Source: Paenibacillus sp. FSL H7-0326
GTDB lineage: Bacteria > Bacillota > Bacilli > Paenibacillales > Paenibacillaceae
Length of the DNA: 64,000 bases
Assembly (NCBI RefSeq): GCF_001955535.1
Contig: NZ_MPVN01000001.1
Location: 62,001 to 126,000 of the forward strand
Reading direction: 5' to 3'
Shown here: piece by piece, positions 8,269 to 17,780 of the stretch
Numbering within the stretch: position 1 is the first letter of the stretch
How the letters are laid out: every line of letters starts with the position of its first letter
Position numbers and translations under genes: made by a program
The notes under the pieces: generated by a model
Told to the model about the DNA's origin: nothing
Database searches by the model: none
What the model saw: only the letters and a program-made list of their open reading frames with translations

Positions 8269-8408
8269 AATGAAAACCTCCTTCAAAAATTTGTACTTTT
8301 GCGGCTTGCAATGGAATATTTCTTCCATCTTAGAACTTCTTCAAAAAAGACCTATATCCTTCACGATGAACGTCAAAATGGCCTCATTAATGTTTAAACT
8401 TAGTGGAT

Positions 8409-8425
8409 TTTCATAAATCATGAAA
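8409..8425. promoter_or_regulatory. Small perfect palindrome upstream of the catalase gene
   Basis: TTTCAT-AAATC-ATGAAA, 141 bases before the catalase start. It does not match the PerR consensus; a regulatory role is only possible. Confidence 0.3.
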
Positions 8426-8468
8426 TGAATTAAGTTAGGATGAATCTTTCGTGAAGCAAAGATTAAGG

Positions 8469-9263
8469 TTATGAGGCTGAATGTTCAGCTTCCAAAGACG
8501 CCAGGAAGTGCTGAATTTCTAATGTTGTGTCATTATAAGGCTTGTTCTCATGCCATCCATAATTAAAGAATCCATGTCCCATGCCATCATAGGTTAAAAA
8601 CTTAATGTGGTTGCCTGCATGATTCATTTGCTCGACAAAGGTTTGATTCTGCGCGTAGAGTTCATCCGACGTTCCACACATCCAGAGGGTAGGCGGCAGA
8701 TATTTCTTAATATGATGAATAGGAGACAAATCCGTCGCAGTCTCTAGTAATTCAGGGAACAATCTGCCCATAATGTCCACCCCATCCATACCGGCTGCGA
8801 ACACAATTAGTGCGTTAGGGATATGATTGGTACTGTTATCGTCATTAAACTCATCAAACATGATCGAGGATACAGCGGTATATCCACCAGCGGAGGCGCC
8901 GCACATGACAACCCGATTTGGATCTATACCGAGCTCCGTCGCATTGCTTCTGACCCACCCTACTGCCGACTTGGCATCGCAGATCGCTTGCATCGGAGTA
9001 AAGCCTTCATCATGACCGTTTCGATAATCAACACAGATTGCAACGATACCCTGAGAAGCCAAATACCGTGCCTGATTCTGAAATTGAGCTGGTGATAAAG
9101 GACCCTTTTTGAAGCTTCCTCCATTAAAAAACAAGATGGCTGTCCTATCCTTAGCTGAATTATCGGGATGTTCAGACTCAAATATGTACAGGCTCAGTTT
9201 ACGTTTTCCGACCGTTTTATAGGTAATTTGTTTCACAGGATAATCGAACTCAATTACACGCAT
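8469..9263 (-). CDS. Alpha/beta hydrolase (esterase/lipase type)
   Basis: A 264-residue cytoplasmic hydrolase. The oxyanion strand FFNGGSF is near residue 42, the nucleophile elbow GASAGG near residue 129, an Asp in CGTSDELY near 205 and the His in GMGHGFFNYG near 235, giving a full catalytic triad. This is the order of hormone-sensitive-lipase/carboxylesterase-like enzymes. The start is ATG 9263, with GGAGG 6 bases upstream; ATGs further upstream are not spaced to a ribosome site. It has no operon partner, since the next minus-strand gene begins beyond 10 kb. Confidence 0.8.
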   Translation of the reverse strand: MRVIEFDYPVKQITYKTVGKRKLSLYIFESEHPDNSAKDRTAILFFNGGSFKKGPLSPAQFQNQARYLASQGIVAICVDYRNGHDEGFTPMQAICDAKSAVGWVRSNATELGIDPNRVVMCGASAGGYTAVSSIMFDEFNDDNSTNHIPNALIVFAAGMDGVDIMGRLFPELLETATDLSPIHHIKKYLPPTLWMCGTSDELYAQNQTFVEQMNHAGNHIKFLTYDGMGHGFFNYGWHENKPYNDTTLEIQHFLASLEAEHSAS

Positions 9264-9415
9264 ATTCATCCTCCCCATTCGTTGTAGATTCATTGCTACT
9301 CACCATATTTTACCATAACAAATGTAAATAAAAGGAATTATTTGCGTACAAAAAAAAGATAAAAAGCCATACAGCTCCTCTGCATGGCTAGATTATAACT
9401 ATAATGCTTGCAGCT

Positions 9416-9562
9416 TTATTTTGCCGCTTTTCTTCGCATACTTGCAGTCGTTCCTCCATCTACGAGCATGTCCGTCCCCGTAATATACGATGCCTGGCTG
9501 CTGCACAAGAATTCTACGGCAGAAGCAATTTCATCAGGCTCCCCTTCTCGGTCAACCGGCGT
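9416..9562 (-). pseudogene. C-terminal remnant of a short-chain dehydrogenase/reductase
   Basis: The minus strand reads PDEIASAVEFLCSSQASYIT then GTDMLVDGG and stops at 9416, the unmistakable end of an SDR enzyme (dehydrogenase of alcohols, sugars or 3-oxoacyl groups). Upstream the frame breaks, and only a short INVPAAS-like piece near 9620 could be a second fragment. The Rossmann and Tyr-xxx-Lys parts are gone, so this is a decayed gene. Confidence 0.75.
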
Positions 9563-9644
9563 ACTCGCTCTGCAGAAGTAGCTGAGCAGTTAACAAACGT
9601 TGCTCTTACTTCGATGCAGCTGGCACGTTAATAATCGAACATAC

Positions 9645-9666
9645 AAAAGGCCGCTTAATAGCGGCC
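9645..9666 (-). terminator. Terminator of the MFS transporter gene
   Basis: GGCCGC-TTAATA-GCGGCC, a perfect 6-bp GC stem, followed on the minus strand by TTTTG. It is 39 bases beyond the transporter stop. Confidence 0.85.
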
Positions 9667-9704
9667 GATGTTACGTATAGGTGGTCAGGAAGATGTACGT
9701 CGAG

Positions 9705-10961
9705 CTAAAAGTGTATATTTTTCATCGCACTTGAGTCTAGCTGATGTTGTTTCTTCGTATAAACCATCATCAGCGGAATACTGATCGCAAACGCTCCAGC
9801 CACAAGCAGGAATGGAATTCGCGGATCTATTCCGTATGCCCAGCCGCCAATTACGCCGGAAGGTGAAATAACAATCAGGATGAGAACCTGGAGCAGAGCA
9901 AATATTTTGGCGCGGTTCTCATCGTCAATCGCATTCGCCACGGCCGTTTCCAAATAAGGATACGTCATCATCGTGCCGATCGCCGCAACGATTGTGCTAA
10001 CACTGAGCAGGATAAGGTCACCTTTTGGCGCCACAACCAGAATGACATTCGATAAAACGGAAATGATAAATCCCCACACCATGATACTATTCACCTGCGA
10101 TTCGGCAATCCGGGGCATGATCCATCGCATGAACATGAGCATGATAATGGAGGAGAACGCCGGGAACACAGAAATCAGCCCGCTCCCTAGCTGCAAATAT
10201 TCAACCATAAAGATGGAAACATACGTCGTCTTGACTGTCGTTTGAAAATTAAACAAAATATAGACCGCAAATATGATGAGGAGCAGCGGACTGCGGAGCA
10301 TCACTTTCAGCACGGACAAGTAATCGGACATCCCCTCTTTGATACTCATTGACTTGGCTTCCTTCATTTTACGATAGCCTATATCGGTCTCTCTCGTCGC
10401 ATAATGGCGTCCGATGAACTGAATCGTCATCATGATGCAGGCCAGAACGAACATGATTCGAACCCCAGGTACAAGGGAGAAATGGTATACCAGAAGTCCC
10501 CCAATCGGAGCGAACAACCCGCCTACCACACTAATCAGCTGCAGCAAAGTAAATACGTATGTTCTTTCTTTAGGAGCCGTATCCTCAACGAGCAGACAGT
10601 AGAACGCGGTATGAGGAACCTTTTGAAAACCGTTCACGATCGCGGCGATCACGAAAAACCAGAAATTTTGCGAGACTGCCCACAACAGTGTAGCGACGCT
10701 CCAGCTAAGTACATCAAAATAGAGCAATGCACGCTTACGCCCCATTCGGTCTGTGAGGTATCCGCTGAGGAAGGATGAGAGTACTTGAACGAGCAGTCCG
10801 ATGGTAGTAATCCAGCCGATTCCCGTCTCGGTTACCCCGAGCTCATACATGAAGATCGAGCTATACGTCACAAACATGCTGTACGGAATCAGAAACAGCG
10901 GTTCATAGATGAGACAGCCCTTCGCATTGCCAGTCAATTGGCGAAAAGAGTTAGAAGCCAT
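9705..10961 (-). CDS. MFS transporter
   Basis: A 418-residue protein with about 12 hydrophobic segments in two halves of six. The loop between helices 2 and 3 has GYLTDRMGRKR, the signature of the major facilitator superfamily, and a longer cytoplasmic loop separates the halves near residue 200. Likely a proton-driven exporter or sugar/drug transporter; the cargo is unknown. GGAGG lies 5 bases before ATG 10961 and the gene has its own terminator, so it is transcribed alone. Confidence 0.85.
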   Translation of the reverse strand: MASNSFRQLTGNAKGCLIYEPLFLIPYSMFVTYSSIFMYELGVTETGIGWITTIGLLVQVLSSFLSGYLTDRMGRKRALLYFDVLSWSVATLLWAVSQNFWFFVIAAIVNGFQKVPHTAFYCLLVEDTAPKERTYVFTLLQLISVVGGLFAPIGGLLVYHFSLVPGVRIMFVLACIMMTIQFIGRHYATRETDIGYRKMKEAKSMSIKEGMSDYLSVLKVMLRSPLLLIIFAVYILFNFQTTVKTTYVSIFMVEYLQLGSGLISVFPAFSSIIMLMFMRWIMPRIAESQVNSIMVWGFIISVLSNVILVVAPKGDLILLSVSTIVAAIGTMMTYPYLETAVANAIDDENRAKIFALLQVLILIVISPSGVIGGWAYGIDPRIPFLLVAGAFAISIPLMMVYTKKQHQLDSSAMKNIHF

Positions 10962-11300
10962 ATGTTCCTCCGGATATGTAAGAAATCGATTGATAGAAAC
11001 AATTAACTAGTGATGAAAGCTGCTTTATACTTGATCAGATACTTATTTTCAAGCTTTAAATTGTTTAATAACATGGTCCAATATTCCCTTAACTTTACGG
11101 TAACTCATTGTATGTAGTGAATGCGATGATGAACAGATGCTTTGCCTTCAATTTTGCTATCCTGACCCTCTCCTTATTGAAACAGTGCTAATCCATATCA
11201 AAGAGGATTGACTGTATCATCATGCTATCTTCCATAAAATGACTTCGTATCCTTTTGAAGTCTATCATAATAACAAACGGAACTAAATGGTTAATGACAT
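10962..11300. other. Intergenic region without recognised genes
   Basis: About 340 A/T-rich bases between the MFS gene and the terminator of the GH4 gene. It presumably holds the MFS promoter, but no clear boxes, repeats or RNA folds stood out. Confidence 0.5.
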
Positions 11301-11327
11301 AAAAAAAGCCGCTGTGTGCAGCGGCTG
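11301..11327 (-). terminator. Terminator of the GH4 gene
   Basis: GCCGCTG-TGTG-CAGCGGC forms a 7-bp stem followed on the minus strand by TTTTTTT, 26 bases past the stop codon. Confidence 0.9.
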
Positions 11328-11352
11328 ATTATCATTATATTCAAGAACGAGA

Positions 11353-12744
11353 TTAGACATAACTCTTTGTATACCAATGCTCGGGAATAATATCTTTTTC
11401 AAGCTCAAGCAGCTCTTCAATGATACGTTCAGCGTCTGCAATCGAATGCACCAGAGGATCTGTCAGCATCGCTCTTCTAAGCTTCTCCCGGCTGCCTTCA
11501 ATGACCGCTTCGGCAGTTAGTTCATGAGTGTCCAGGACAAGCTCTTGCATTCCTCGGATTCCTCTCGGCATCTCACCTATAGGCAGCGGCTTGACCCCAT
11601 TCATGTCAACTTCACATAGCAGCTCCAGAAAAGCATCATCGTTCATATTAGTCACTGCACCCTGGTTGAGAGTATTTATGTAGAACGGCTTGCCTAATCC
11701 CCCAACCATATTTTCTATAATGTCAGTTGCATGGTCGGGACCAAATGAAATCATATATTGTTCTATCGGTATTTGTCCGCTAATAAATTGGTCTACCTGC
11801 TCCCACATTTCCTCGTGGCGCTTGTAGCGGTCTTCTGTCTCCCAAATGGATAGCAGCGGTATCGCATCCTTCGTTTTACCAAGTCCCTGGTAGTAAGAAA
11901 CGTATTCCTTTGTATGCGCAGTACAAGTTGGAACATATCCAAAAATATCGTACAATTCGTAGCTTATTGCGTCATTAAACAGTGCCTTAGCACCGGTATC
12001 TCCACCCACGGTTTCTGTCTCAGCCGAACGCTTCAGTGATTCAGCAATATCAGGGAGTACATTGCGTCCTTCATACTCTGCCTTAAGCAGCCAAGTGAAG
12101 TGATTTACACCTGCGATCTGCAGATCGAACTTGCTGTCGATTTCTGCTGTATACTCGGTTTTGTTGTTAATAATCCCTGCTCTCTCCGCATATATGATCT
12201 TCTTGTGAGGCATATGATGGGAATCACATAGAGCAAAGCTCTTGAGGTTTGGTGCATACCTTTTTAACGCGATCCCGTGTACGGTAGAAGGATTAATATA
12301 ATTGATCACCCATGCATCTGGACACAGCTCTTCAATGTCCTTAGCACATTCCATGATGACAGGAAGCTCACGCATCGCCCGGAATATCCCGCCGGGTCCA
12401 ATGGTATCTCCTGAGCACATTCGAATTCCATATTTCTCGGAGATGGCGCAATCGATTCCCCGATACTTTACGGTATCCTCTGCGAAGCTGAGTACGACAA
12501 AGTCTGCATCCTTCAGCACGTGCCTCCGGTCTGTGGAGCCCTCAATCTTCAGATCTACCTTATTCGCTTCTACAACCATCTTGGCGAGCTGTACCAGCTT
12601 GTTCAAGCGCTCTTCATTCGTATCCACTAGGGCAAGCGTCCCTGTGTTCAGATGCTCGGAATGCACCATTTGCCAGATGGACTGTCGTCCAAAAAACAAG
12701 CTTCCTGCGCCGAGCACAACGACTTTCGGTTTTTGAATACTCAT
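11353..12744 (-). CDS. Glycoside hydrolase family 4 protein
   Basis: A 463-residue NAD- and metal-dependent glycosidase. The dinucleotide motif VVVLGAGSLFFG opens the protein; INYINPSTVH (about residue 151), the metal-ligand Cys in ALCDSHHM (about 174) and His in GVNHFTW (about 206) follow the family-4 order. GH4 enzymes oxidise the sugar at C3 and eliminate the aglycone. The block after the Cys (CDSHHM) is neither the CHSV of alpha-galactosidases nor the CNVP of phospho-alpha-glucosidases, so the substrate is open; uronides are possible. Start ATG 12744 follows GGAGG by 10 bases. A divergent AraC gene at 12914 is its likely regulator. Confidence 0.85.
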   Translation of the reverse strand: MSIQKPKVVVLGAGSLFFGRQSIWQMVHSEHLNTGTLALVDTNEERLNKLVQLAKMVVEANKVDLKIEGSTDRRHVLKDADFVVLSFAEDTVKYRGIDCAISEKYGIRMCSGDTIGPGGIFRAMRELPVIMECAKDIEELCPDAWVINYINPSTVHGIALKRYAPNLKSFALCDSHHMPHKKIIYAERAGIINNKTEYTAEIDSKFDLQIAGVNHFTWLLKAEYEGRNVLPDIAESLKRSAETETVGGDTGAKALFNDAISYELYDIFGYVPTCTAHTKEYVSYYQGLGKTKDAIPLLSIWETEDRYKRHEEMWEQVDQFISGQIPIEQYMISFGPDHATDIIENMVGGLGKPFYINTLNQGAVTNMNDDAFLELLCEVDMNGVKPLPIGEMPRGIRGMQELVLDTHELTAEAVIEGSREKLRRAMLTDPLVHSIADAERIIEELLELEKDIIPEHWYTKSYV

Positions 12745-12913
12745 GATATCATCTCCTCCATTCATTAATTACATTTTAGAAATTAGTATGAGATATCTGA
12801 ATGCCTCAGAGTATGCTAATCATGTCATTTAGTACGATAATGAAACACGACTAGGTTCATATGGTATATTGAATAGACGAAGGATATGTCGAATGGTATG
12901 GGAGAATATACAC

Positions 12914-13747
12914 ATGAATAGCTTTAGTATCTTCAGAGATTTATCAGAGCATATCGTGCTGCGAATTAATTCATGCAGAGAAGTTCATCATTTGAGTGGT
13001 TGGATCGAGACCAAGCAGCATCATGATTACGACTTATGGTACGTCCAAGAAGGGCAGATTGAGATTCGAACAAACGATTCCGTTCATTTGGCCTCAGCCG
13101 GAGATTTAGTTCTCTTTAATCCAAAGGTTGCTTACACCGCTTCGAATCTTGGCGACGATTGCAGGTTTCTCTATACCCATTTTGACTTTGGATTAGGGGA
13201 TCAGCTTCGGATCTTGGATCAGTTTCAGCTGGCAGGTGTCATAGCAAGCCCTCTTGTTCCAGAGGAAATCAGCTTGTTCTTGAAAGCCTATAAGGAACAT
13301 CAGCTTGGCTCCTCCATGTCAGGAATTCATTTAAAAGGCTGCCTTACGATCTTAGTCGCTAAGATTCTGGAATGTTATGAGCAAGGAGAATATGTAGGCC
13401 AATTCGCAAACCCTGCTCCCGAACGCAAAAGAATCACGAGTCTGCAATCCCTTCAGCCTGTGCTTGATCATATTCAAGAACAATTACATATGCCGCTCCG
13501 TGCGCGGGAACTTGCTGTAATGGCAGGTATGTCGGAGAAATATTTCATTTCCTACTTCAAACAAGCTTTGGGGATTACTCCGGGGCTATATATCTATCAG
13601 CTAAAAATGAATCGTGCCCGCGAGCTGCTGTACAGCAAGCAGTATACGATCCAGCAAATTGCTGGCATGCTTGGATATCCAGATCCATACAGCTTCTCTA
13701 AGGCATTTAAGAAGTATTACAACGTTCCACCTTCCAAGTTTGATTGA
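12914..13747 (+). CDS. AraC-family transcriptional regulator
   Basis: A 277-residue regulator with an N-terminal cupin sugar-sensing domain (YDLWYVQEGQ, AGDLVLFNP) and two C-terminal helix-turn-helices, ARELAVMAGMSEKYFISYFK and TIQQIAGMLGYPDPYSFSKA. The latter matches the AraC/XylS signature. It is divergent from the GH4 gene across 169 bases, so it probably senses a product of, and activates, that glycosidase. ATG 12914 follows GGGAGA by 8-9 bases; an upstream frame to 12869 has no ribosome site. Confidence 0.9.
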   Translation: MNSFSIFRDLSEHIVLRINSCREVHHLSGWIETKQHHDYDLWYVQEGQIEIRTNDSVHLASAGDLVLFNPKVAYTASNLGDDCRFLYTHFDFGLGDQLRILDQFQLAGVIASPLVPEEISLFLKAYKEHQLGSSMSGIHLKGCLTILVAKILECYEQGEYVGQFANPAPERKRITSLQSLQPVLDHIQEQLHMPLRARELAVMAGMSEKYFISYFKQALGITPGLYIYQLKMNRARELLYSKQYTIQQIAGMLGYPDPYSFSKAFKKYYNVPPSKFD

Positions 13748-13762
13748 GGCATACATAGCAAA

Positions 13763-13800
13763 AAGCACCGATTCAGCTAAGAATCGATGCTTCCCTTTTT
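13763..13800. terminator. Bidirectional terminator
   Basis: AAGCACCGATTC (13763-13774) pairs with GAATCGATGCTT (13781-13792), one mismatch, with TTTTT on the plus side and AAAAA on the other. It serves the convergent AraC (+) and CotF-like (-) genes. Confidence 0.8.
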
Positions 13801-14431
13801 AATGGAATGAAGTTGTTCCGCCCATGGGTGGTTGGATTTGCGCTGGAGCGTATCCATTTTTCATTTGTGTCATATCCTGCTGTGTAAGCTGTGGTACTTG
13901 GTAGTAGCCATGCTTATTTTGATACAGCGAAATTTCATATGCCATCTCGATACAGTTCGGAACCGAGTCTGCCAGCACACGGCGCACTACCGGATTGGTT
14001 GATTCTAATGCAGCCATCGTTTTTGCTGTTGCACCAGATTTAACCGAATGCAGCATGCTGCAGGAAATGACCTCATCATTAATCTCAGCTGCAGATTGAA
14101 TCGGCTTGTTCGGTTGAGTGGGCTGAAATCCGTAAGTAAAATCATTTCCTTGATGCATTTTGTAGCTCTGGGTCGGTATCGATGGATCTTGTCCTGTTTT
14201 AAAGCACTCTAACGTCGTGTTGTACTCATCCGTCATAAATTGTTTCTGACGCTGTATGATATCTTTCAGCTCTGGATCCTGAACATGCTGGCTCATAATG
14301 GTGTACGTGTTCAGGGTAGTTACAGCCCCTGCCAGTACCTCATGTACATCAAACATTTCATGTCCACCATGGTTCATTTGCGGTGATACTGCACCCGTCT
14401 GCATATTTTGGTGATTGGGCTGGAATTGCAT
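13799..14431 (-). CDS. Spore coat protein, CotF family
   Basis: A 210-residue protein rich in Gln, Asn, Met and His. A helical four-bundle segment (VHEVLAGAVTTLNTYTIMSQ near residue 30, DEVISCSMLHSVKSGATAKT near 125, then RVLADSVPNCIEMAYEISLYQ near 162) matches the CotF coat-protein domain of endospore formers. It is expected in the spore coat, under late mother-cell control. GAGGAGG lies 9 bases before ATG 14431. It supports an endospore-forming host. Confidence 0.85.
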   Translation of the reverse strand: MQFQPNHQNMQTGAVSPQMNHGGHEMFDVHEVLAGAVTTLNTYTIMSQHVQDPELKDIIQRQKQFMTDEYNTTLECFKTGQDPSIPTQSYKMHQGNDFTYGFQPTQPNKPIQSAAEINDEVISCSMLHSVKSGATAKTMAALESTNPVVRRVLADSVPNCIEMAYEISLYQNKHGYYQVPQLTQQDMTQMKNGYAPAQIQPPMGGTTSFH

Positions 14432-14849
14432 TTACGTAATCCTCCTCTTATTGGCCAAGCATATCTCGTGATTTTATTGGATCGAAGCATTGTTCAAACC
14501 AAGGATATTATGAAGTCGTTTGGTCCAAAATATTCAGGAGATCGAAAACATCTTATTTGGAGGAATACATGGTGGGATACATATTCGGGATCTTGTACTT
14601 TCTTTTTTGGTTTTTTGTTTTTACATTGAAAGGGATCTGGCTTTAATTTTTAGTTGTAGTGATAAAAATCCTACAGTTATATGTAAAAAAGTCGATTTCG
14701 AATGTCACTTCATTAAATTATTTCCCCGACAATCCTCACGCCTCTCTCTGTTTAAGCATATACAGAACCATCATCCAAGTTTGATTTCTTCAAAAAGAAA
14801 TTTAAAAAAGAGAAAGAATGAATGTCGGATAAAATGACCTTTCTTTATT
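14432..14849. other. Intergenic region without recognised genes
   Basis: About 420 A/T-rich bases between the CotF-like gene and the 169-residue unknown gene. One plus-strand open frame (14520-14837) looks random in composition and lacks a ribosome site. A weak TTTCTTC-AAAAAGAAA hairpin near 14785 could end a transcript. Nothing else is clear. Confidence 0.45.
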
Positions 14850-15359
14850 TTATTTTTCCCCTGTCACAGTCGCCTCCTTTAAACACACCCACTGATTGAT
14901 TTCATCGTACCCACTCACCCTTGCCATAACCCGATACCCTGGATACATCCATTCCGCTGGAGTAAGAGACTCTAGCAGAGCCGTATCTACTAAGCCAACC
15001 GCATCCTGCGCTAATAAGTTAATCAAAGTGCCTTGAGGAAAGAAAGCTTCAATATACCCTGCAACACTTGCTCCAACAGGAAATTTGCTTTTCGTCTGAT
15101 TCCAGTGCTCAGCCGAGGCAACAAGCTGCTGGCTCCACAGCCTATTAAACTCGTCTTGATGGATTTCTTCGTAGTAAGGTTCCTCAGAATCAAGCGGATG
15201 CTCTGCTAACATAAAATGATGCTGTTCATGCTTACGATTCGATGTGATTATACTGCCATCGTCATGGATTACAATCTGTCTATAAGCTATACCTTGCTCA
15301 TTTATTTCGAAATACCAAGTCCCCATACCCGGTTCTTGAACGTCTTTTAAATATCTCAA
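14850..15359 (-). CDS. Unknown protein with S1-like C-terminal domain
   Basis: A 169-residue protein I do not recognise by name. The C-terminal 75 residues alternate like an OB/S1 fold: FPVGASVAGYIEAFFPQGT, then a GLVD turn, then YRVMARVSGYDEINQWVCL. The N-terminal half (TWYFEINEQGIAYRQIVIHD) looks like a beta-rich wrapper domain. No catalytic pattern is visible. The start is TTG at 15359, with AAGGAG 9 bases before. It begins 21 bases after the stop of the truncated P-loop gene and may share its transcript. Confidence 0.7.
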   Translation of the reverse strand: MRYLKDVQEPGMGTWYFEINEQGIAYRQIVIHDDGSIITSNRKHEQHHFMLAEHPLDSEEPYYEEIHQDEFNRLWSQQLVASAEHWNQTKSKFPVGASVAGYIEAFFPQGTLINLLAQDAVGLVDTALLESLTPAEWMYPGYRVMARVSGYDEINQWVCLKEATVTGEK

Positions 15360-15380
15360 CTCACATCACTCCTTAATTGC

Positions 15381-15731
15381 CTATAAGCTGCCATGATAAC
15401 TGTAAGATGCTATTTGATGCTCTCTAAAAATGATTCGCTTGAATGCACGATATACACAAATGACTCTGTGAATGTCCAAGAAAATGATGGTATCGGCAGC
15501 ATGAAGTCTGATATCCATTGTTCCACTGTAGTTTCCATCGATAATCCACTCTTCTTTTTCCACTAGATCAAGCTGAACGTCTTTTTGTTCATCCTTTGAG
15601 GCAGGCACCCAGTTGGGTTTCCAAAAAAGAGCATCCAGATGATATACGGTTATCCCTAACCTTTCACCTAATTGCCTCGCCAGCGTGGATTTACCTGACC
15701 CACCTGAACCGATAAGCACCACCTTTCTCAT
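15381..15731 (-). pseudogene. Truncated FlaR-like P-loop NTPase
   Basis: The 116-residue product starts with a Walker A motif (LIGSGGSGKST, residues 6-16) and continues with HLDALFWKPNWVP and IIDGNYSGTMDIRL, the signature of the AAA-type FlaR/DNA-topology-modulation group of small kinase-like proteins. Those proteins are about 170 residues; this one stops soon after YRAFKR and lacks the arginine-rich lid and C-terminal helices. It is therefore probably a broken gene, though a short stable product cannot be excluded. Start ATG 15731 has GGAGG 8 bases upstream. Confidence 0.7.
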
Positions 15732-15831
15732 AAATCTCACCTCCCACCGGTAATAAAGATAAATTTGAAAATTTAACCTCTAATTGAACACAGGCCTGAA
15801 CATGATCTAAGTACGAGCCGAAATGATCATT

Positions 15832-16311
15832 TTACCTCAACCGTTTAATCATCTTATAATTGGTTAACTTCACTCCCCTAATCTCAACCGTTTGTTCTTT
15901 CACAACTATATAGCCTTGACGTTCGAAAAATGGCTTGGCTGTAATGCTTGCTTCTGTATCTATTTCCGGAAGGTTGAACTTCATCGCCTCTTCTTCCAAT
16001 CTACTAACTAACGACCCTGCGACCCCCATGCCCTGATAGTCTTTGTGGACAAACAGTCGATCCAAGTACCCATCATGCCTCAAATCTGAAAATCCAACGA
16101 TTTTATCTCCGATATTGGCAACAAAGGTTGTATTTCGGCTCAGCGATTCTTTCCAAGCCCCCATTTTGGAATCCTTCTCATCTCTGGGCGCCCAAGCATT
16201 TACCTGCTCCTCAGTGTAATCTTTCGAATTCACCGCATGAACGGTTTCATAAAATAAATTAACGATTTCCTCCAAGTCCGTTTCCTTAAATCTCAAGATC
16301 TCAAACTTCAT
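15832..16311 (-). CDS. GNAT-family N-acetyltransferase
   Basis: A 159-residue acetyltransferase. The acetyl-CoA pyrophosphate loop VHKDYQGMGVAGSLVSRLE lies at about residues 90-108, preceded by the strand GYLDRLFV, and FFERQGYIVV forms the end of the fold. The pattern is that of YafP-like GNATs; the amine acceptor is unknown. AAGGAGGGG lies 6 bases before ATG 16311. It sits between the P-loop remnant and the terminator of the metallophore operon and is probably transcribed alone. Confidence 0.85.
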   Translation of the reverse strand: MKFEILRFKETDLEEIVNLFYETVHAVNSKDYTEEQVNAWAPRDEKDSKMGAWKESLSRNTTFVANIGDKIVGFSDLRHDGYLDRLFVHKDYQGMGVAGSLVSRLEEEAMKFNLPEIDTEASITAKPFFERQGYIVVKEQTVEIRGVKLTNYKMIKRLR

Positions 16312-16503
16312 TTGCAGCCCCTCCTTCTATATAAAGTATCCTGTCATTCCAAGCCCATTGTACGTGTTTACCTTATAGTTTCCTACTGCCAATGCAATAA
16401 GTATCCATGCTAAATGCAGCCCAACTTTTAGGATAAGATTTTATCAGTAAAGCCTGCATAAAGACAAGTGGGAATCAGCTAGCTTGCACATTCATTTCTA
16501 TAT

Positions 16504-16527
16504 AAAAAAAGCCGCCGTATGGCGACT
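16504..16527 (-). terminator. Terminator of the cnt operon
   Basis: GCCGCC-GTAT-GGCGAC stem (one G-C/A mismatch) followed on the minus strand by TTTTTTT, 14 bases beyond the cntE stop. Confidence 0.85.
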
Positions 16528-16540
16528 TCTTCATCTCTAG

Positions 16541-17731
16541 CTATGCAGTTCGCAACCTTTTTATCGATGCAAAAACAATCAAAGCGGCTCCCAAACCAGC
16601 ACATATCATATACATGAGAGAATAAGAGGACACATCAGCAACAGGTCCCATCACCACTCCGCCAAGCGAAACGCCGAGATCGGCAGTGGCAATAAACAGT
16701 CCGACCAGCATGTTCCGATGCGCTTCAGGCAAGACAAAGGTCAGATAGGTCGTAAGCGTTGGATATAGAATGGCCTGGGCAATTCCGATGAATAACGCAC
16801 TGATATAGAACAATACTGCACCTATGGTTACCGACAGACTCACGAACAATGCAGCTAACGTCAGCAGCAGTAGGGTACCGCCAATAAACATCGGATGCCA
16901 CTTCCCGTCGGACGGAATCTTCTTTCTCAGGACGAGACGGGAGACGACCACCGTAGCCGCTTGAATCATGAGAAATACAGCAGCATTGCCATATGTAATT
17001 TGATCCGAATAGAGTGGAATGAACGTGGCGAAGGATCCGAATACAACGGAAGCGACCAGCATCAGAACACTGCATTTAAATAAATGCGGATTAGTAAATA
17101 AATGATGAAAAGACCCGAGCATCCGAGTCCCTGGCTCCTTCACCTGCTCCTTCACTTGCGGCTTCGCCGAATCGGTATCCTTCGTCATTCGAGCTGTATA
17201 CCCGACAATTCCCGTCAGCAGAGCAATCGATATCATCACCGCTCCAAAGTATCGATCATCGCCCGTCTCCCACAGCATGAGTGCAAACAGGGGTCCTACG
17301 ATCCCGGGTATATACGAGAACAAGGAGTATAGGGAGATCCCTTGGGAACGCTCCTTTTCCGGGAGTGCGTCAATAATGCCGATCTGCAGTGCCATGGAGA
17401 AAAAGGCCGTCGATACGCCCTGCAGGATGCGGGCGATGACATATACATTAAACTCAGTCACGGCATACAGGATCAATGCGATCCCATTCGTAACCAATAT
17501 CACTCGAAGAATCCGGATGGGACCATACTTCGCAATCATCGAGCCGGCCCATGGACGGAAAAACATCGTCGTAAACAAGTACGCCCCCATAACCAGCCCA
17601 ATCGTCGTGTTACTGGCGCCACGCTCGTCCCCCTGCAGCGGTATAATAACATTAAGTATGGCATTGGCACTGAAGTATAGAAGTACCAGAATATATAGTC
17701 GAAGAAAAGGCCAAGACAGTGCACCCTTCAT
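16541..17731 (-). CDS. cntE: MFS exporter of opine metallophore (CntE-like)
   Basis: A 396-residue 12-helix major facilitator protein with FFRPWAGSMIAKYGPI in the first cytoplasmic loop. It is the last gene of a nine-gene run whose order equals the staphylococcal cntKLMABCDFE operon, where CntE exports staphylopine from the cell. The export role is inferred from that position and the family. It begins 49 bases after cntF, and a strong terminator follows, so it closes the operon. Confidence 0.85.
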   Translation of the reverse strand: MKGALSWPFLRLYILVLLYFSANAILNVIIPLQGDERGASNTTIGLVMGAYLFTTMFFRPWAGSMIAKYGPIRILRVILVTNGIALILYAVTEFNVYVIARILQGVSTAFFSMALQIGIIDALPEKERSQGISLYSLFSYIPGIVGPLFALMLWETGDDRYFGAVMISIALLTGIVGYTARMTKDTDSAKPQVKEQVKEPGTRMLGSFHHLFTNPHLFKCSVLMLVASVVFGSFATFIPLYSDQITYGNAAVFLMIQAATVVVSRLVLRKKIPSDGKWHPMFIGGTLLLLTLAALFVSLSVTIGAVLFYISALFIGIAQAILYPTLTTYLTFVLPEAHRNMLVGLFIATADLGVSLGGVVMGPVADVSSYSLMYMICAGLGAALIVFASIKRLRTA

Positions 17732-17780
17732 GTTCTGATTGTTCCTCCTTGCTTATAAACTGCAGCATCTATGGAATGAT

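Noticed and set aside
14520-14837. Plus-strand open frame of 105 codons
   Set aside because: No ribosome site, random-looking composition, and no family pattern.
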